From JAICLL01 sp035252155 (GTDB taxonomy: Bacteria > Planctomycetota > Planctomycetia > Pirellulales > JAICIG01): a DNA stretch of 9,385 bases. Below, in pieces: positions 1 to 6,007 of this stretch (positions are counted from its first letter, which is position 1; each line of letters starts with the position of its first letter). A program made the translations under genes and the position numbers. The notes beneath the pieces are model-generated. The model was not told the origin of the DNA. It was given only the letters and a program-made list of their open reading frames with translations, and did no database searches. Where the stretch lies: the NCBI GenBank assembly GCA_035252155.1, contig DATFDL010000310.1, positions 1 through 9,385 on the forward strand. The letters run 5' to 3'.

Positions 1-857
1 TCGAACACCGCGCCATTGTGCCCGGTGATCGTGCGGAGCTCGGTGCCGGTGGCCGCGTCCCACAGCTTGATCTCTTGATCGTAGCTGCCGGTGGCGATCA
101 GCTTGCCGTCGCCGCTGAGGGCGGCGGCGAAAAGCGCGTCGCGGTGCCCGACGATCGTGCGCAGCAGTGCGCCATCGGCCACGTTCCATAGTTTCACTTC
201 GCCAAACACGCCCGGCTCGCCGGCCGCGCTGATGAGCTTGCTGCCATCGGACGAAAACGCCACGTCGGTCACGTTGCCGCGGTGGCCGGCCAGGGTGCGA
301 ACCGTGGCCCGGCTGTCGGTGGCAATCAGCCGCACTTCACGGTATCCGGCCAGTGCGGCCAATTTGCCGTCAGGGCTGATGGCCGCCGCTTCGATGACCC
401 GACGGGCCGGCGCGAGCAGGTCGACTTTCGGTGTTATCAAGAGCGTCGGATCGGGGGCTTCGCCCGACGGCCCTTTGGCCCCGGCCTCAATCCATGCACG
501 GATTACTGCGAGCTCCTCACGCGTAGGGCGCTCATTGTCTTCGGGCGGCATGAGCGGCTCGATTTTGCCTTCGAGCATTTGCAGCAGGCGGCTTTGATCG
601 GCCTTGCCCGGCAGCACGACCGCGCCGCCGTCGCCGCCCTTGAGCAGGGCCTCATAGTTTTCGAGCACCAGTCCGCTTTCGGCATCTTTGGCATTGTGGC
701 ATCCGAGGCAGTATTGCTTGAAGAGCGGTACGATCTGCTGATTGAAGTCGGGCGGAGCGGCGGCGGAGATATTGGCTATGGAAAAAACGATCGCGATCAA
801 AACGCCTCGGTGGCTGGGGCAGAGCCTTGGCGATGCCCCGGCTATGGTCCTTAACAT
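1..857 (-). CDS. Secreted planctomycete cytochrome c domain plus WD40 repeat protein, 3' end beyond window
   Basis: Reading leftwards from 857 the frame is open to the window edge (about 285 codons), so the C-terminus is missing. ATG at 857 is chosen because AGGA (864-867) sits 6 nt upstream; an ATG at 872 is also in frame. Residues 18-34 form a hydrophobic signal-peptide core (VLIAIVFSIA). CLGCH at 50-54 is a c-type haem-binding CxxCH motif and LMPP near 102-105 supplies a likely distal Met, matching the Planctomycete cytochrome C family (PSC1). From about residue 150, beta-propeller repeats follow, with GH...DVAFSSDG...VKLW and GH...GDGKLIATGS...IKLWD. Family knowledge: such proteins are exported and often encoded with DUF1549/DUF1553 and DUF1501 genes; the reaction is unknown. 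Oddity: residues 6-17 are encoded by a REP-like repeat (808-843), lengthening the signal peptide n-region. A TTG at 800 is an alternative start but would leave no positively charged n-region. Confidence 0.9.
   Translation of the reverse strand, partial: MLRTIAGASPRLCPSHRGVLIAIVFSIANISAAAPPDFNQQIVPLFKQYCLGCHNAKDAESGLVLENYEALLKGGDGGAVVLPGKADQSRLLQMLEGKIEPLMPPEDNERPTREELAVIRAWIEAGAKGPSGEAPDPTLLITPKVDLLAPARRVIEAAAISPDGKLAALAGYREVRLIATDSRATVRTLAGHRGNVTDVAFSSDGSKLISAAGEPGVFGEVKLWNVADGALLRTIVGHRDALFAAALSGDGKLIATGSYDQEIKLWDAATGTELRTITGHNGAVF
808..843 (+). repeat. REP-like palindrome, family 1, copy 1 (inside the cytochrome/WD40 coding region)
   Basis: This 36-bp repeat is identical to those at 878-913 and (inverted) 1628-1663. 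It reads GTGG at 810-813. A 9-bp arm GCTGGGGCA (813-821) pairs with TGCCCCGGC (834-842), with one G-T wobble. The 12-nt core GAGCCTTGGCGA has opposed GA/GA mismatches and a GCC-TT-GGC tip. A palindrome with an internal bubble and a 5' GTGG/GTAG tetranucleotide is the known architecture of REP sequences handled by RAYT transposases. Its length of 36 bp (12 codons) keeps the overlapping minus-strand gene in frame. Confidence 0.88.
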
Positions 858-863
858 TTGCGA

Positions 864-868
864 TCCTA
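864..868 (-). promoter_or_regulatory. Ribosome binding site deciding the cytochrome/WD40 start
   Basis: On the minus strand TAGGA lies here with a 6-nt gap to ATG at 857. It sits in the 34-bp stretch between two REP copies, so the translation start of this gene is enclosed by repeats. The core AGGA is a moderate match to the anti-Shine-Dalgarno sequence. Confidence 0.5.
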
Positions 869-877
869 TCATGTGCC

Positions 878-913
878 CGGTGGCTGGGGCAGAGCCTTGG
901 CGATGCCCCGGCT
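878..913 (+). repeat. REP-like palindrome, family 1, copy 2
   Basis: An exact copy of 808-843 in the same orientation, offset by 70 bp. GTGG is at 880-883. It lies between the RAYT stop (963) and the start of the cytochrome/WD40 gene (857), so it occupies the 5' untranslated side of that gene and the 3' side of the transposase. Confidence 0.88.
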
Positions 914-962
914 TATCTGAAAACCGCTTCATCTTGCTCTCACGCTGCTGGCTGGGTCTGCT

Positions 963-1556
963 TTATTCCGAAAACGCTCCGGAAGCTTGAAAAATCCATT
1001 CTGCTGGAATTGGATCGGGCCGCAGCCCATTATCTCCGCGGCCTTCAAACCACGCCGCGCTCGACCACTTCCAATCAGAAGCGCGCTCGACCAATCCACG
1101 CCGTACCGGATTCAAGTGAAAGTACTCGATCTGCGCGCTTAGTACCTGCGGCTCCGCAGTATTGCTGTCAAAGCCGCCGCCCATCTGCCAAAAATGCGAT
1201 TCGATCTTCTTGCCGCGGCGGCGCGTGATTTTTGGAAGCCATTCGCGCGCATTCTGCGCCAAGTATTGAATGGCCTTGCGCCCGACCGGTTCTTTGATCG
1301 CTTTGAGAATGTCTTCGACCTGGTACGGCGCTTTAAATGGATAGATGATTAAATGCACGTGCTCAGGCATGAACACATAGGCCCACAAGTGAAACTTCAA
1401 CTTAGCTCGCGCCTCGTTCAGCGAATCGGCGAGCCATTGGCACGTCCGCTCAGCGGCGAGAAACTGATAACTCTTATAACAGGAGAACGTGAGCTCATGA
1501 GCATGGCCCGGTTCGTTGTACTGCCGGCGACGGTGAATGCGATTGCGGTAGTGCAT
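963..1556 (-). CDS. REP-associated tyrosine transposase (RAYT, Y1/HUH family)
   Basis: A 197-residue, apparently intact Y1-type transposase. Its family cuts single-stranded DNA at hairpins through a tyrosine and uses a His-hydrophobic-His pair for metal. Visible motifs are PEHVHLIIYP with the HVH pair at about residues 66-68, HFWQMGGGFD at about 121-130, and EYFHLNPVRRGLV with a Tyr at about 145, followed by DWKWSSAAWF. That last block is the standard RAYT signature; Tyr145 as the nucleophile is my inference. I chose ATG at 1556 (MHYRNRIHRRR, a basic N-terminus typical of the family). The frame continues upstream to a GTG at 1661, but those codons are the REP repeat (MAGAEPWRCPG) and unrelated sequence. 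No strong Shine-Dalgarno is seen before 1556, consistent with low expression. Flanking inverted REP copies are its likely substrates. Confidence 0.93.
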   Translation of the reverse strand: MHYRNRIHRRRQYNEPGHAHELTFSCYKSYQFLAAERTCQWLADSLNEARAKLKFHLWAYVFMPEHVHLIIYPFKAPYQVEDILKAIKEPVGRKAIQYLAQNAREWLPKITRRRGKKIESHFWQMGGGFDSNTAEPQVLSAQIEYFHLNPVRRGLVERASDWKWSSAAWFEGRGDNGLRPDPIPAEWIFQASGAFSE

Positions 1557-1627
1557 GGTTTTAAGCGGTTGAAATCTTCCGCGCGCGCCTAACCACCGGT
1601 TCGTTCGTTCATGCGCCAAAGCGTTGC

Positions 1628-1663
1628 AGCCGGGGCATCGCCAAGGCTCTGCCCCAGCCACCG
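1628..1663 (-). repeat. REP-like palindrome, family 1, copy 3 (upstream of the RAYT)
   Basis: Reverse complement of copies 1 and 2 with no mismatch over 36 bp. Read on the minus strand it has GTGG and then the palindrome, in the same direction as the RAYT gene that starts 72 bp downstream. It also lies 20 bp beyond the DUF1549 stop codon, so it could fold in the 3' end of that transcript. Confidence 0.88.
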
Positions 1664-1682
1664 GATAGGAGGCATGCGACCC

Positions 1683-4142
1683 TTAGTGGTTGAATAGAAA
1701 CTCCTTGCTGCTCAGCACGCTCCAATAAAGGTCTTCCAACACCTGTCGCTTGTCGGCCCCGGTCTCGGCGAACACCGCCAGCAAACGCGATTTTTCGTCG
1801 TCGGTCGCCGGGCGCGAAAGGGCACTCAAATAAACTTCGTCGATCAGCTTGTCATCGGGCGTGCCAGCCTCGATGAGTTGCTGCAACCGATTGCCCGGAG
1901 CTTGCAGCTTCTCGTTCAGCGAGTTGCCGTTGGAAATGTGCAGCACCTGGACCATCGTCGGTTCGGCTGTGCGCTCACACTCGCAGGTAACCACCCGTTC
2001 GGGACGGCCAAAGGTTTTGAGGAAGTACGAGTTCACGCTCGAATCGGGCAACTGCAACGCCCGCCAACGCCGCGGGTAGTCGCCAAATTGCGTCGGCGCA
2101 CCGGTCACTTGCGACATGGCGTCCAAAAGCACCTCGGCCATCAGCCGCCGCGGATAATAACGCGAGTAAAACCGCGCATCGGCCTTGTTCTCCGGCAGCG
2201 GCACGCTGGAACGCTGATAGGTCTTCGACTGCAAGATCGCCCGCATCAGAGCCTTGAGATCGAACCGATTGTCGACCAAGTGTTTCGCCGCGGCGTTCAG
2301 TAGTTGCTCGTTGCTGGCTGGATTCGTGAGCCGCATGTCGTCGACCATCTCGACCAGTCCCACGCCGAAAAAGTTGGCCCACACGCGGTTGGTGATCGCT
2401 CGGCTGAAGTACGGGTTTTCGGGCGACGTCAGCCAGCGGGCCAGGTGCTCGCGGCGGTCGTCGGGCGAATTGATTGCCAGCGGCTGGCCGTCGAGCGGCG
2501 TGGGCGGCTGCGGCTTGCCCGTCAGCGGCTGAATCAGGTCGCCCTCGGCCGACGCGAAGACCACCGTGTTGCCATCGCCCGGCGCGGCCTTCAGCCGCAC
2601 GCGAGCGTAGAGGTTTGCCATCGCGTAGTATTGATTGTTCGTCCACTTCTCCAGCGGATGGTTATGGCAGCGGGCGCAATTGATCGACATGCCCAGAAAA
2701 GCCACCGTGGTGGTTTCGGTCAGTTCGGGCGGATCGGGATGTAGCAGGTAAAAATTGGCCGCGCCGTTTTCCAACGTGCTTCCCTTGGCCGTGACGATCT
2801 GTCGCGCGAATGCGTCCCAGGGCGTGTTGGCCTCGACCTGGTTGCGAATCCACGTGTAATAAGCCCACATCGCCGGCGGACGCAACCGCTCGCTGTTGAC
2901 CAGCAGCAAGTCGGACCATTTGTAGGCCCAATAATCGACAAACTCGGGGCGGTTCAAGAGCGACTCGATCGCCTTGTCGCGTTTGTCGGGCGAGGTGTCG
3001 GCCAGAAATGCTCGCACTTCGTCAGGTGTCGGCAGCACGCCGATGGTATCGATAAATGCCCGCCGCAAAAACTCGGCGTCGCCCGCCGGCGGCGACGGCG
3101 GAATATTCAGGCTCGCCAGCTTGGCCAGCACCAGTTCGTCGATAAAGTTGCGTCGCTCCGCCTTGGCGAACACCTCGGCGGGCACGGGCGTCGGATACGG
3201 CGCCGTGACGCTGGCAATCACCACGCGGCTGAGATACCAGGCCGTGATCGCCCCTTCGCCGTAGCCCATCACGCTCACCAGGCCGTTGTCGCCGACCTGC
3301 GCCACCGATTCATTGGTCGAAGTAAACTTGGCCCAGCGTGTGACGTCTTCGGTATGCCCGTCGCTGAAATGCGCCAGCACCACAAGCTGCTGCTTCATTT
3401 CGGGCCGCAAGACGCTGGCCTCGGGCACGATCTGTAGTCGCTCCAGCCGGGGATCTTCGGCGGTCGGCGGCGGCGTGCCGGCGGCGATCCACTCGGCCAG
3501 CACTCGGTATTCGAGCGACCCGACGCGAAACCTTAACCCACCTTTGTGCGGCACCGCGCCGCTAGGTTTGGTGAGAATTAAACTTCGCCCTGGATCGCTG
3601 GGCACAATTCGCCGCCCGCGAGCTTGCCGCGTGATCGTATTAAAATCGCCGTCGGGATCATAGCCTCGCAGCGAAAGCTTGAAACCGTTCTTGCCCGCCT
3701 GCGCTCCATGGCACGCCCCCGAGCTGCAGCCGGCTTTGAACAACACGCTCTCGACATGATTGCGAAAGCTCCAGCGAAACGGCTTTTCGACGTCGGAAAC
3801 GGTTACCTTCGCCGTCGCGCTGCGGTCGCCGACTTTGGCAGTGATCGTGGCTTCGCCATTGCCGACTGGCCGGGCGACGCCATCTTCAACGCTCACCACG
3901 TGGGAATTGCTCGACTCGAATGTCACCCCCTCGCGCACCTGCCCGACATACTGGCCGCCGCGCGACTCTTCAACCAACAGGGTCTGGTACGCTTGCGCGC
4001 CCGACAGCTTGATTTCCGCCGGCAGCAGCACCAGCGCGTCGTCCGCCCGTAGCATGGGCACGGCGCACCAGAATGCAGTCAAAAGCGAACCTACCAACAG
4101 GCGAGCGGGCGCGAGAATTCGGCGCAATGAGAACAACATCAT
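1683..4142 (-). CDS. Secreted DUF1549/DUF1553 protein with two Ig-like domains and cytochrome-like motifs
   Basis: An 819-residue envelope protein typical of planctomycetes. The start at 4142 gives MMLFSLRR followed by a hydrophobic stretch and a cleavage-like region ending LRAD (about 1-34): a signal peptide. The frame extends upstream to 4220 but that part overlaps the neighbouring gene and would bury the signal. Domains in order: BIG2-like Ig fold (about 37-117); a cytochrome-like region with CSSGACHG (about 139-146), part of the conserved block GACHGAQAGKNGFKLSLRGY; a second BIG2-like domain (about 235-315); DUF1549 (about 330-535) containing CARCHNHPLEKW with a CxxCH at 489-493; then DUF1553 (about 565-815) to SKEFLFNH. 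CxxCH suggests covalent haem, although Cx4CH at the first site is atypical. Function is unknown; genes of this type commonly sit with DUF1501 and cytochrome/WD40 genes. The start lies 4 nt after the HicB-like stop, suggesting co-transcription. Confidence 0.93.
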   Translation of the reverse strand: MMLFSLRRILAPARLLVGSLLTAFWCAVPMLRADDALVLLPAEIKLSGAQAYQTLLVEESRGGQYVGQVREGVTFESSNSHVVSVEDGVARPVGNGEATITAKVGDRSATAKVTVSDVEKPFRWSFRNHVESVLFKAGCSSGACHGAQAGKNGFKLSLRGYDPDGDFNTITRQARGRRIVPSDPGRSLILTKPSGAVPHKGGLRFRVGSLEYRVLAEWIAAGTPPPTAEDPRLERLQIVPEASVLRPEMKQQLVVLAHFSDGHTEDVTRWAKFTSTNESVAQVGDNGLVSVMGYGEGAITAWYLSRVVIASVTAPYPTPVPAEVFAKAERRNFIDELVLAKLASLNIPPSPPAGDAEFLRRAFIDTIGVLPTPDEVRAFLADTSPDKRDKAIESLLNRPEFVDYWAYKWSDLLLVNSERLRPPAMWAYYTWIRNQVEANTPWDAFARQIVTAKGSTLENGAANFYLLHPDPPELTETTTVAFLGMSINCARCHNHPLEKWTNNQYYAMANLYARVRLKAAPGDGNTVVFASAEGDLIQPLTGKPQPPTPLDGQPLAINSPDDRREHLARWLTSPENPYFSRAITNRVWANFFGVGLVEMVDDMRLTNPASNEQLLNAAAKHLVDNRFDLKALMRAILQSKTYQRSSVPLPENKADARFYSRYYPRRLMAEVLLDAMSQVTGAPTQFGDYPRRWRALQLPDSSVNSYFLKTFGRPERVVTCECERTAEPTMVQVLHISNGNSLNEKLQAPGNRLQQLIEAGTPDDKLIDEVYLSALSRPATDDEKSRLLAVFAETGADKRQVLEDLYWSVLSSKEFLFNH

Positions 4143-4146
4143 AGGA

Positions 4147-4437
4147 TCAATCGGTGGCGCGCAGCGGCACAATTCTGATGCGATTGGCGCCTCTGAGAAG
4201 CAAATAAATGGGTTCCTCAATATCCGATTCGGGATCGGATTTACTTGGATCCGGCAATGGCAGCGGCTGGCCGTCGAGCAGGTGGGTTTCGGCCATATCG
4301 ACCAAGGCGCTCGCTAGCAACGATCGAGTTGAGATGAGATCGCGGCCGCAGGTAATCGCTCCTGGAAAATCCAAGACCTCGCCGTGAACGAAGCCTTCGT
4401 CATCGAGAAACTTGTACATCGCCTTATAGACCAACAT
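4147..4437 (-). CDS. HicB-like protein without a visible HicA partner
   Basis: A 96-residue protein. ATG at 4437 is preceded by GGAG (4447-4450) with a 9-nt gap; the longer frame to 4587 would translate a palindromic repeat and is rejected. The N-terminal half (YKFLDDEGFVHGEVLDFPGAITCGRDL) resembles the HicB partial RNase H-like fold, in which a short beta-hairpin leads to a D-x-P-G turn and then a helix (LLASALVDMAETHLLDG) before LPLPDP. HicB antitoxins normally add a C-terminal DNA-binding domain; this one ends in IYLLLRGANRIRIVPLRATD with no evident RHH or HTH. No small HicA-like (double-stranded RNA-binding) gene is visible on either side. It is therefore more likely a solitary HicB-fold protein than half of a working toxin-antitoxin pair. 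It lies 4 nt upstream of the DUF1549/DUF1553 start. Confidence 0.7.
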   Translation of the reverse strand: MLVYKAMYKFLDDEGFVHGEVLDFPGAITCGRDLISTRSLLASALVDMAETHLLDGQPLPLPDPSKSDPESDIEEPIYLLLRGANRIRIVPLRATD

Positions 4438-4508
4438 CTTGGCTTGCTCCGCCACGAACGGCAATCGCCCCCGGACCTTCAAGCATACCAGATTTGCCGG
4501 CCCGATGC

Positions 4509-4590
4509 GCGGCCCGCGGTGAGATAGTGCGGCCATTTGTCGCCTTTCGCTCCGCGAAAGTGAAAGTAGCGGCCCGCGGCATCTCACCGC
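4509..4590. repeat. Nested palindrome in the divergent gap between HicB-like and nucleotidyltransferase genes
   Basis: Outer arms GCGGTGAGAT (4516-4525) and ATCTCACCGC (4581-4590) are a perfect 10-bp inverted repeat. They are centred on the same axis as a perfect hairpin CTTTCGC-TCC-GCGAAAG (4544-4560). An 11-bp direct repeat GCGGCCCGCGG occurs at 4509-4519 and 4569-4579. The inner hairpin shares the CGC-TCC-GCG tip with hairpins at 5788-5806 and 5869-5887. Together this suggests a small composite REP/BIME-type element. Confidence 0.7.
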
Positions 4591-4602
4591 CGCCGAGTCG
4601 CT

Positions 4603-4631
4603 TTAGCTTCGCCCGTGCTTTGAGTTAGAAT
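4603..4631 (+). promoter_or_regulatory. Possible sigma70-type promoter for the nucleotidyltransferase gene
   Basis: TAGAAT (4626-4631) matches the -10 consensus at 5 of 6 positions. TTAGCT (4603-4608), 17 nt upstream, is a poor -35 with 3 of 6. The position, 25 bp before the start codon, fits. Planctomycete promoters often diverge from consensus, so this is tentative. Confidence 0.3.
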
Positions 4632-4656
4632 AGTGAAATCACTGAGGGCCTTCGTC

Positions 4657-5247
4657 ATGGCAGAAGCAGCAGTCGAACCGAGTGGTTGGGAACGGGCGCT
4701 CATGGCAGCAGAGAAAGTCAAGGAGCGGCTCAGCAGGGCGACACGCGCGCTGGACGCCGCCGGCGTGCCGTATGCGGTCGCCGGTGGCAATGCGGTGGCC
4801 GAGTGGGTGGGCCGGGTGGATGAAGACGCGGTTCGCAACACGCGCGACGTCGATCTCTTGGTCCGGCGAGACGATCTGCCCGCCGTGCGGGCCGCACTCG
4901 AAGCCGCCGGCTTCGTCTACCGTCAAGTCCTCAACGTCGACACCTTCATCGACGGGCCGCAAGGCAAACCGAGCGGCGGCGTGCATCTTTGGTTCGCAGG
5001 CGAAAATGCGCAGCGGGACGACGAGTACCCTTTGCCGGGCGTTGACGAATCGCAGCGCGCTGTCGGATTTCAAGTGGTCACGCTCGAGGCCCTGGTGCGC
5101 ATGAAATTGGTCGGCTGGAGGAACAAGGACCGGATGCATCTTCAAGACTTGATCGGCGTCGGCCTGATCGACGCGAGCTGGCCCGCCCGTTTGCCGCCGC
5201 CGCTGGGCGATCGCCTGCAGCAATTGCTGGATGACCCGAACGGCTGA
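4657..5247 (+). CDS. Nucleotidyltransferase-fold protein (AbiEii/MNT-like)
   Basis: A 196-residue protein. ATG at 4657 is preceded by GAGGG (4644-4648) with an 8-nt gap; an upstream GTG at 4633 lacks such a site. The N-terminus carries the polymerase-beta-like nucleotidyltransferase signature: a helix, then VPYAVAGGNAVAEW with a GG at 43-44, then RDVDLLV with a D-x-D at 64 and 66. These positions normally bind the metal and nucleotide. A third acidic residue is expected on a later strand, but the candidate strand reads GGVHLWFAGE (about 107-116), with His where Asp would be expected. The C-terminus has the conserved-looking block LVRMKLVGWRNKDRMHLQDLIGVGLID (about 147-172; shown in parts: LVRMK, KDRMHLQDL, GVGLID). 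Relatives include toxins and housekeeping enzymes; the substrate cannot be told from sequence. No antitoxin-like partner is adjacent in the same direction. Confidence 0.8.
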   Translation: MAEAAVEPSGWERALMAAEKVKERLSRATRALDAAGVPYAVAGGNAVAEWVGRVDEDAVRNTRDVDLLVRRDDLPAVRAALEAAGFVYRQVLNVDTFIDGPQGKPSGGVHLWFAGENAQRDDEYPLPGVDESQRAVGFQVVTLEALVRMKLVGWRNKDRMHLQDLIGVGLIDASWPARLPPPLGDRLQQLLDDPNG

Positions 5248-5265
5248 TACCTGCCTTCGCGCTTA

Positions 5266-5278
5266 GGGCAGAATGCCC
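5266..5278. terminator. Short hairpin between convergent genes, possible bidirectional terminator
   Basis: GGGCA-GAA-TGCCC forms a 5-bp GC-rich stem 18 bp after the nucleotidyltransferase stop and 9 bp beyond the stop of the opposing hypothetical gene. There is no T-tract on either side, so intrinsic termination is doubtful. Its placement in the convergent gap is the only other support. Confidence 0.25.
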
Positions 5279-5287
5279 AGGCCGGCG

Positions 5288-5722
5288 CTAGGGCTGAATG
5301 CTCGGCTCGAGGATAGCCGGTTCATCGATAATGCTTGGATTGCGAATCGCCTCTGCGTACCGAGTCTCTCTGGTCGACGTAAACCGCTGGATGAAGGAGT
5401 AGCCGTGTGGTTCGCCTCTCTGACCTACTTCAGCCATGATGACCGGAATTCGAGTGCCGTTCTCTGTCGCTGTACCATCGGCCACCACGGCGTATTTGAC
5501 GCAATCGGATGTTTTGGCGACGTGTGCTCGCGCGTGTTGCCGCGACTCGTCGGGGGTTTGCGCCGTCATGAATCGCAAAACTTCGCAATCGCCATTTGCG
5601 GCTTCGACAATCGCGAACGGAGTTAATGGGCCGTTTGTGCCATCGACTGATCTGACCCCTATGTCTTCTCCCGAGGCTGGTACCAGGATGACTGTCAAAG
5701 TAGCCTCGTCGCAGTGGCCCAA
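5288..5722 (-). CDS. Hypothetical protein, unrecognised, possibly lacking its true 5' end
   Basis: An open frame of 144 codons starting at TTG (5722). I do not recognise a family. The composition looks like a real soluble globular protein: VILVPASGEDIGVRS, then TPFAIVEAANGDCEVLRFM, then VKYAVVADGTA and IPVIMAEVGQRGEPHGYSF. It has no membrane segment or signal peptide. The overlapping plus-strand frame (5273-5626) is less protein-like, which favours the minus strand. No ATG is available at the 5' end. A second TTG (at LTVILV) has ACGAGG 5 nt upstream. The frame stays open and protein-like upstream (IGYNEGSLVPLRLGH) back to a stop at 5765-5767 without any standard start codon. That could mean the gene lost its beginning, or that it uses a TTG start. 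A repeat mosaic begins 20 bp further on. Confidence 0.5.
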   Translation of the reverse strand: MGHCDEATLTVILVPASGEDIGVRSVDGTNGPLTPFAIVEAANGDCEVLRFMTAQTPDESRQHARAHVAKTSDCVKYAVVADGTATENGTRIPVIMAEVGQRGEPHGYSFIQRFTSTRETRYAEAIRNPSIIDEPAILEPSIQP

Positions 5723-5787
5723 ACGAAGAGGAACAAGCGATCCCTCATTGTAACCGATACGCCGCTATCAATGGAGCGTACCGCAGC

Positions 5788-5887
5788 CATCACGCTCCGC
5801 GTGATGCACGCTCTGCGGCACGTATGCCGCCGTCCTTCGGCGCAAAGCGGCATCGCCATGACGAGTTCCCTCACGCGGAGCGTGAGG
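5788..5887. repeat. BIME-like head-to-head pair of REP-type hairpins
   Basis: Hairpin CATCACGC-TCC-GCGTGATG (5788-5806) and hairpin CCTCACGC-GGA-GCGTGAGG (5869-5887) are near reverse complements of each other and sit symmetrically about one axis. Between them lies GCGGCA-CGTA-TGCCGC (5815-5830), with a half-copy GCGGCA mirrored at 5847-5852. Both outer hairpins share the tip CGC-TCC-GCG (or its complement) with the hairpin at 4544-4560. The arrangement matches bacterial interspersed mosaic elements. Confidence 0.72.
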
Positions 5888-5929
5888 ACTACTATACGCC
5901 CGCAGTTCGCCACCGCGCGGAATATGGCC

Positions 5930-5965
5930 AGCCGGGGCATCGCCAAAGCTCTGCTCCAGCCACCG
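5930..5965 (-). repeat. REP-like palindrome, family 1, copy 4 (degenerate)
   Basis: Matches the 36-bp family at 34 of 36 positions. Both differences weaken the palindrome: one turns a C-G pair next to the tip into a T-G wobble and the other replaces a stem G by A opposite C. It is 4 kb from the RAYT, so it is a dispersed, ageing copy rather than part of that unit. Confidence 0.85.
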
Positions 5966-5969
5966 CCAA

Positions 5970-5993
5970 TTCCACGTGGCCTCCCGCGTGGAA
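5970..5993. repeat. Hairpin between family 1 REP copy 4 and the DUF1501 promoter region
   Basis: TTCCACG (5970-5976) and CGTGGAA (5987-5993) form a perfect 7-bp inverted repeat around a 10-nt loop containing CTCC. It lies directly beside the degenerate REP copy, completing a stretch of about 200 bp (5788-5993) made almost entirely of hairpins. No protein-coding signal is seen in this gap. Confidence 0.5.
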
Positions 5994-6007
5994 GTAATGT
6001 AGCATAC

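Larger units (their letters stand above)
808..1663. mobile_element. REP/RAYT unit (REPtron-like): transposase bracketed by inverted REP palindromes
   Basis: A RAYT gene (963-1556, minus) has two REP copies on its 3' side (808-843 and 878-913, plus) and one on its 5' side (1628-1663, minus). The palindromes therefore face each other across the gene, as known for RAYT genes flanked by inverted REPs. No further terminal repeats or target duplications are visible, so the outer boundaries are an inference. The unit sits between two co-directional genes, DUF1549/DUF1553 and cytochrome/WD40, that are probably functional partners. Confidence 0.72.

Noticed and set aside
808..913. Two 36-bp repeats with a 34-bp spacer, resembling a minimal CRISPR array
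   Set aside because: Only two direct copies exist. The same repeat occurs singly and inverted at 1628-1663 and 5930-5965, it is strongly palindromic with a GTGG head, the spacer contains a ribosome binding site and start codon, and no cas genes are present. A RAYT next door explains it better.
1557..1661. N-terminal extension of the RAYT frame beginning MAGAEPWRCPG
   Set aside because: The first codons are the REP repeat and its GTG start is the GTGG tetranucleotide. The same peptide arises wherever the repeat is read, so it is not part of the protein.
2304..2744. Plus-strand frames within 1849-4317
   Set aside because: They lie opposite the DUF1549/DUF1553 gene, whose domains and motifs are clear; the opposite frames are products of high GC content.
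4438..4656. Search for a HicA toxin gene upstream of the HicB-like gene
   Set aside because: The stretch is filled by the nested palindrome and promoter-like sequence; neither strand gives a HicA-like small basic protein.
4147..5247. HicB-like and nucleotidyltransferase genes as one toxin-antitoxin pair
   Set aside because: They are divergent with a 219-bp gap between starts, belong to families that use different partners, and show no shared operon structure.
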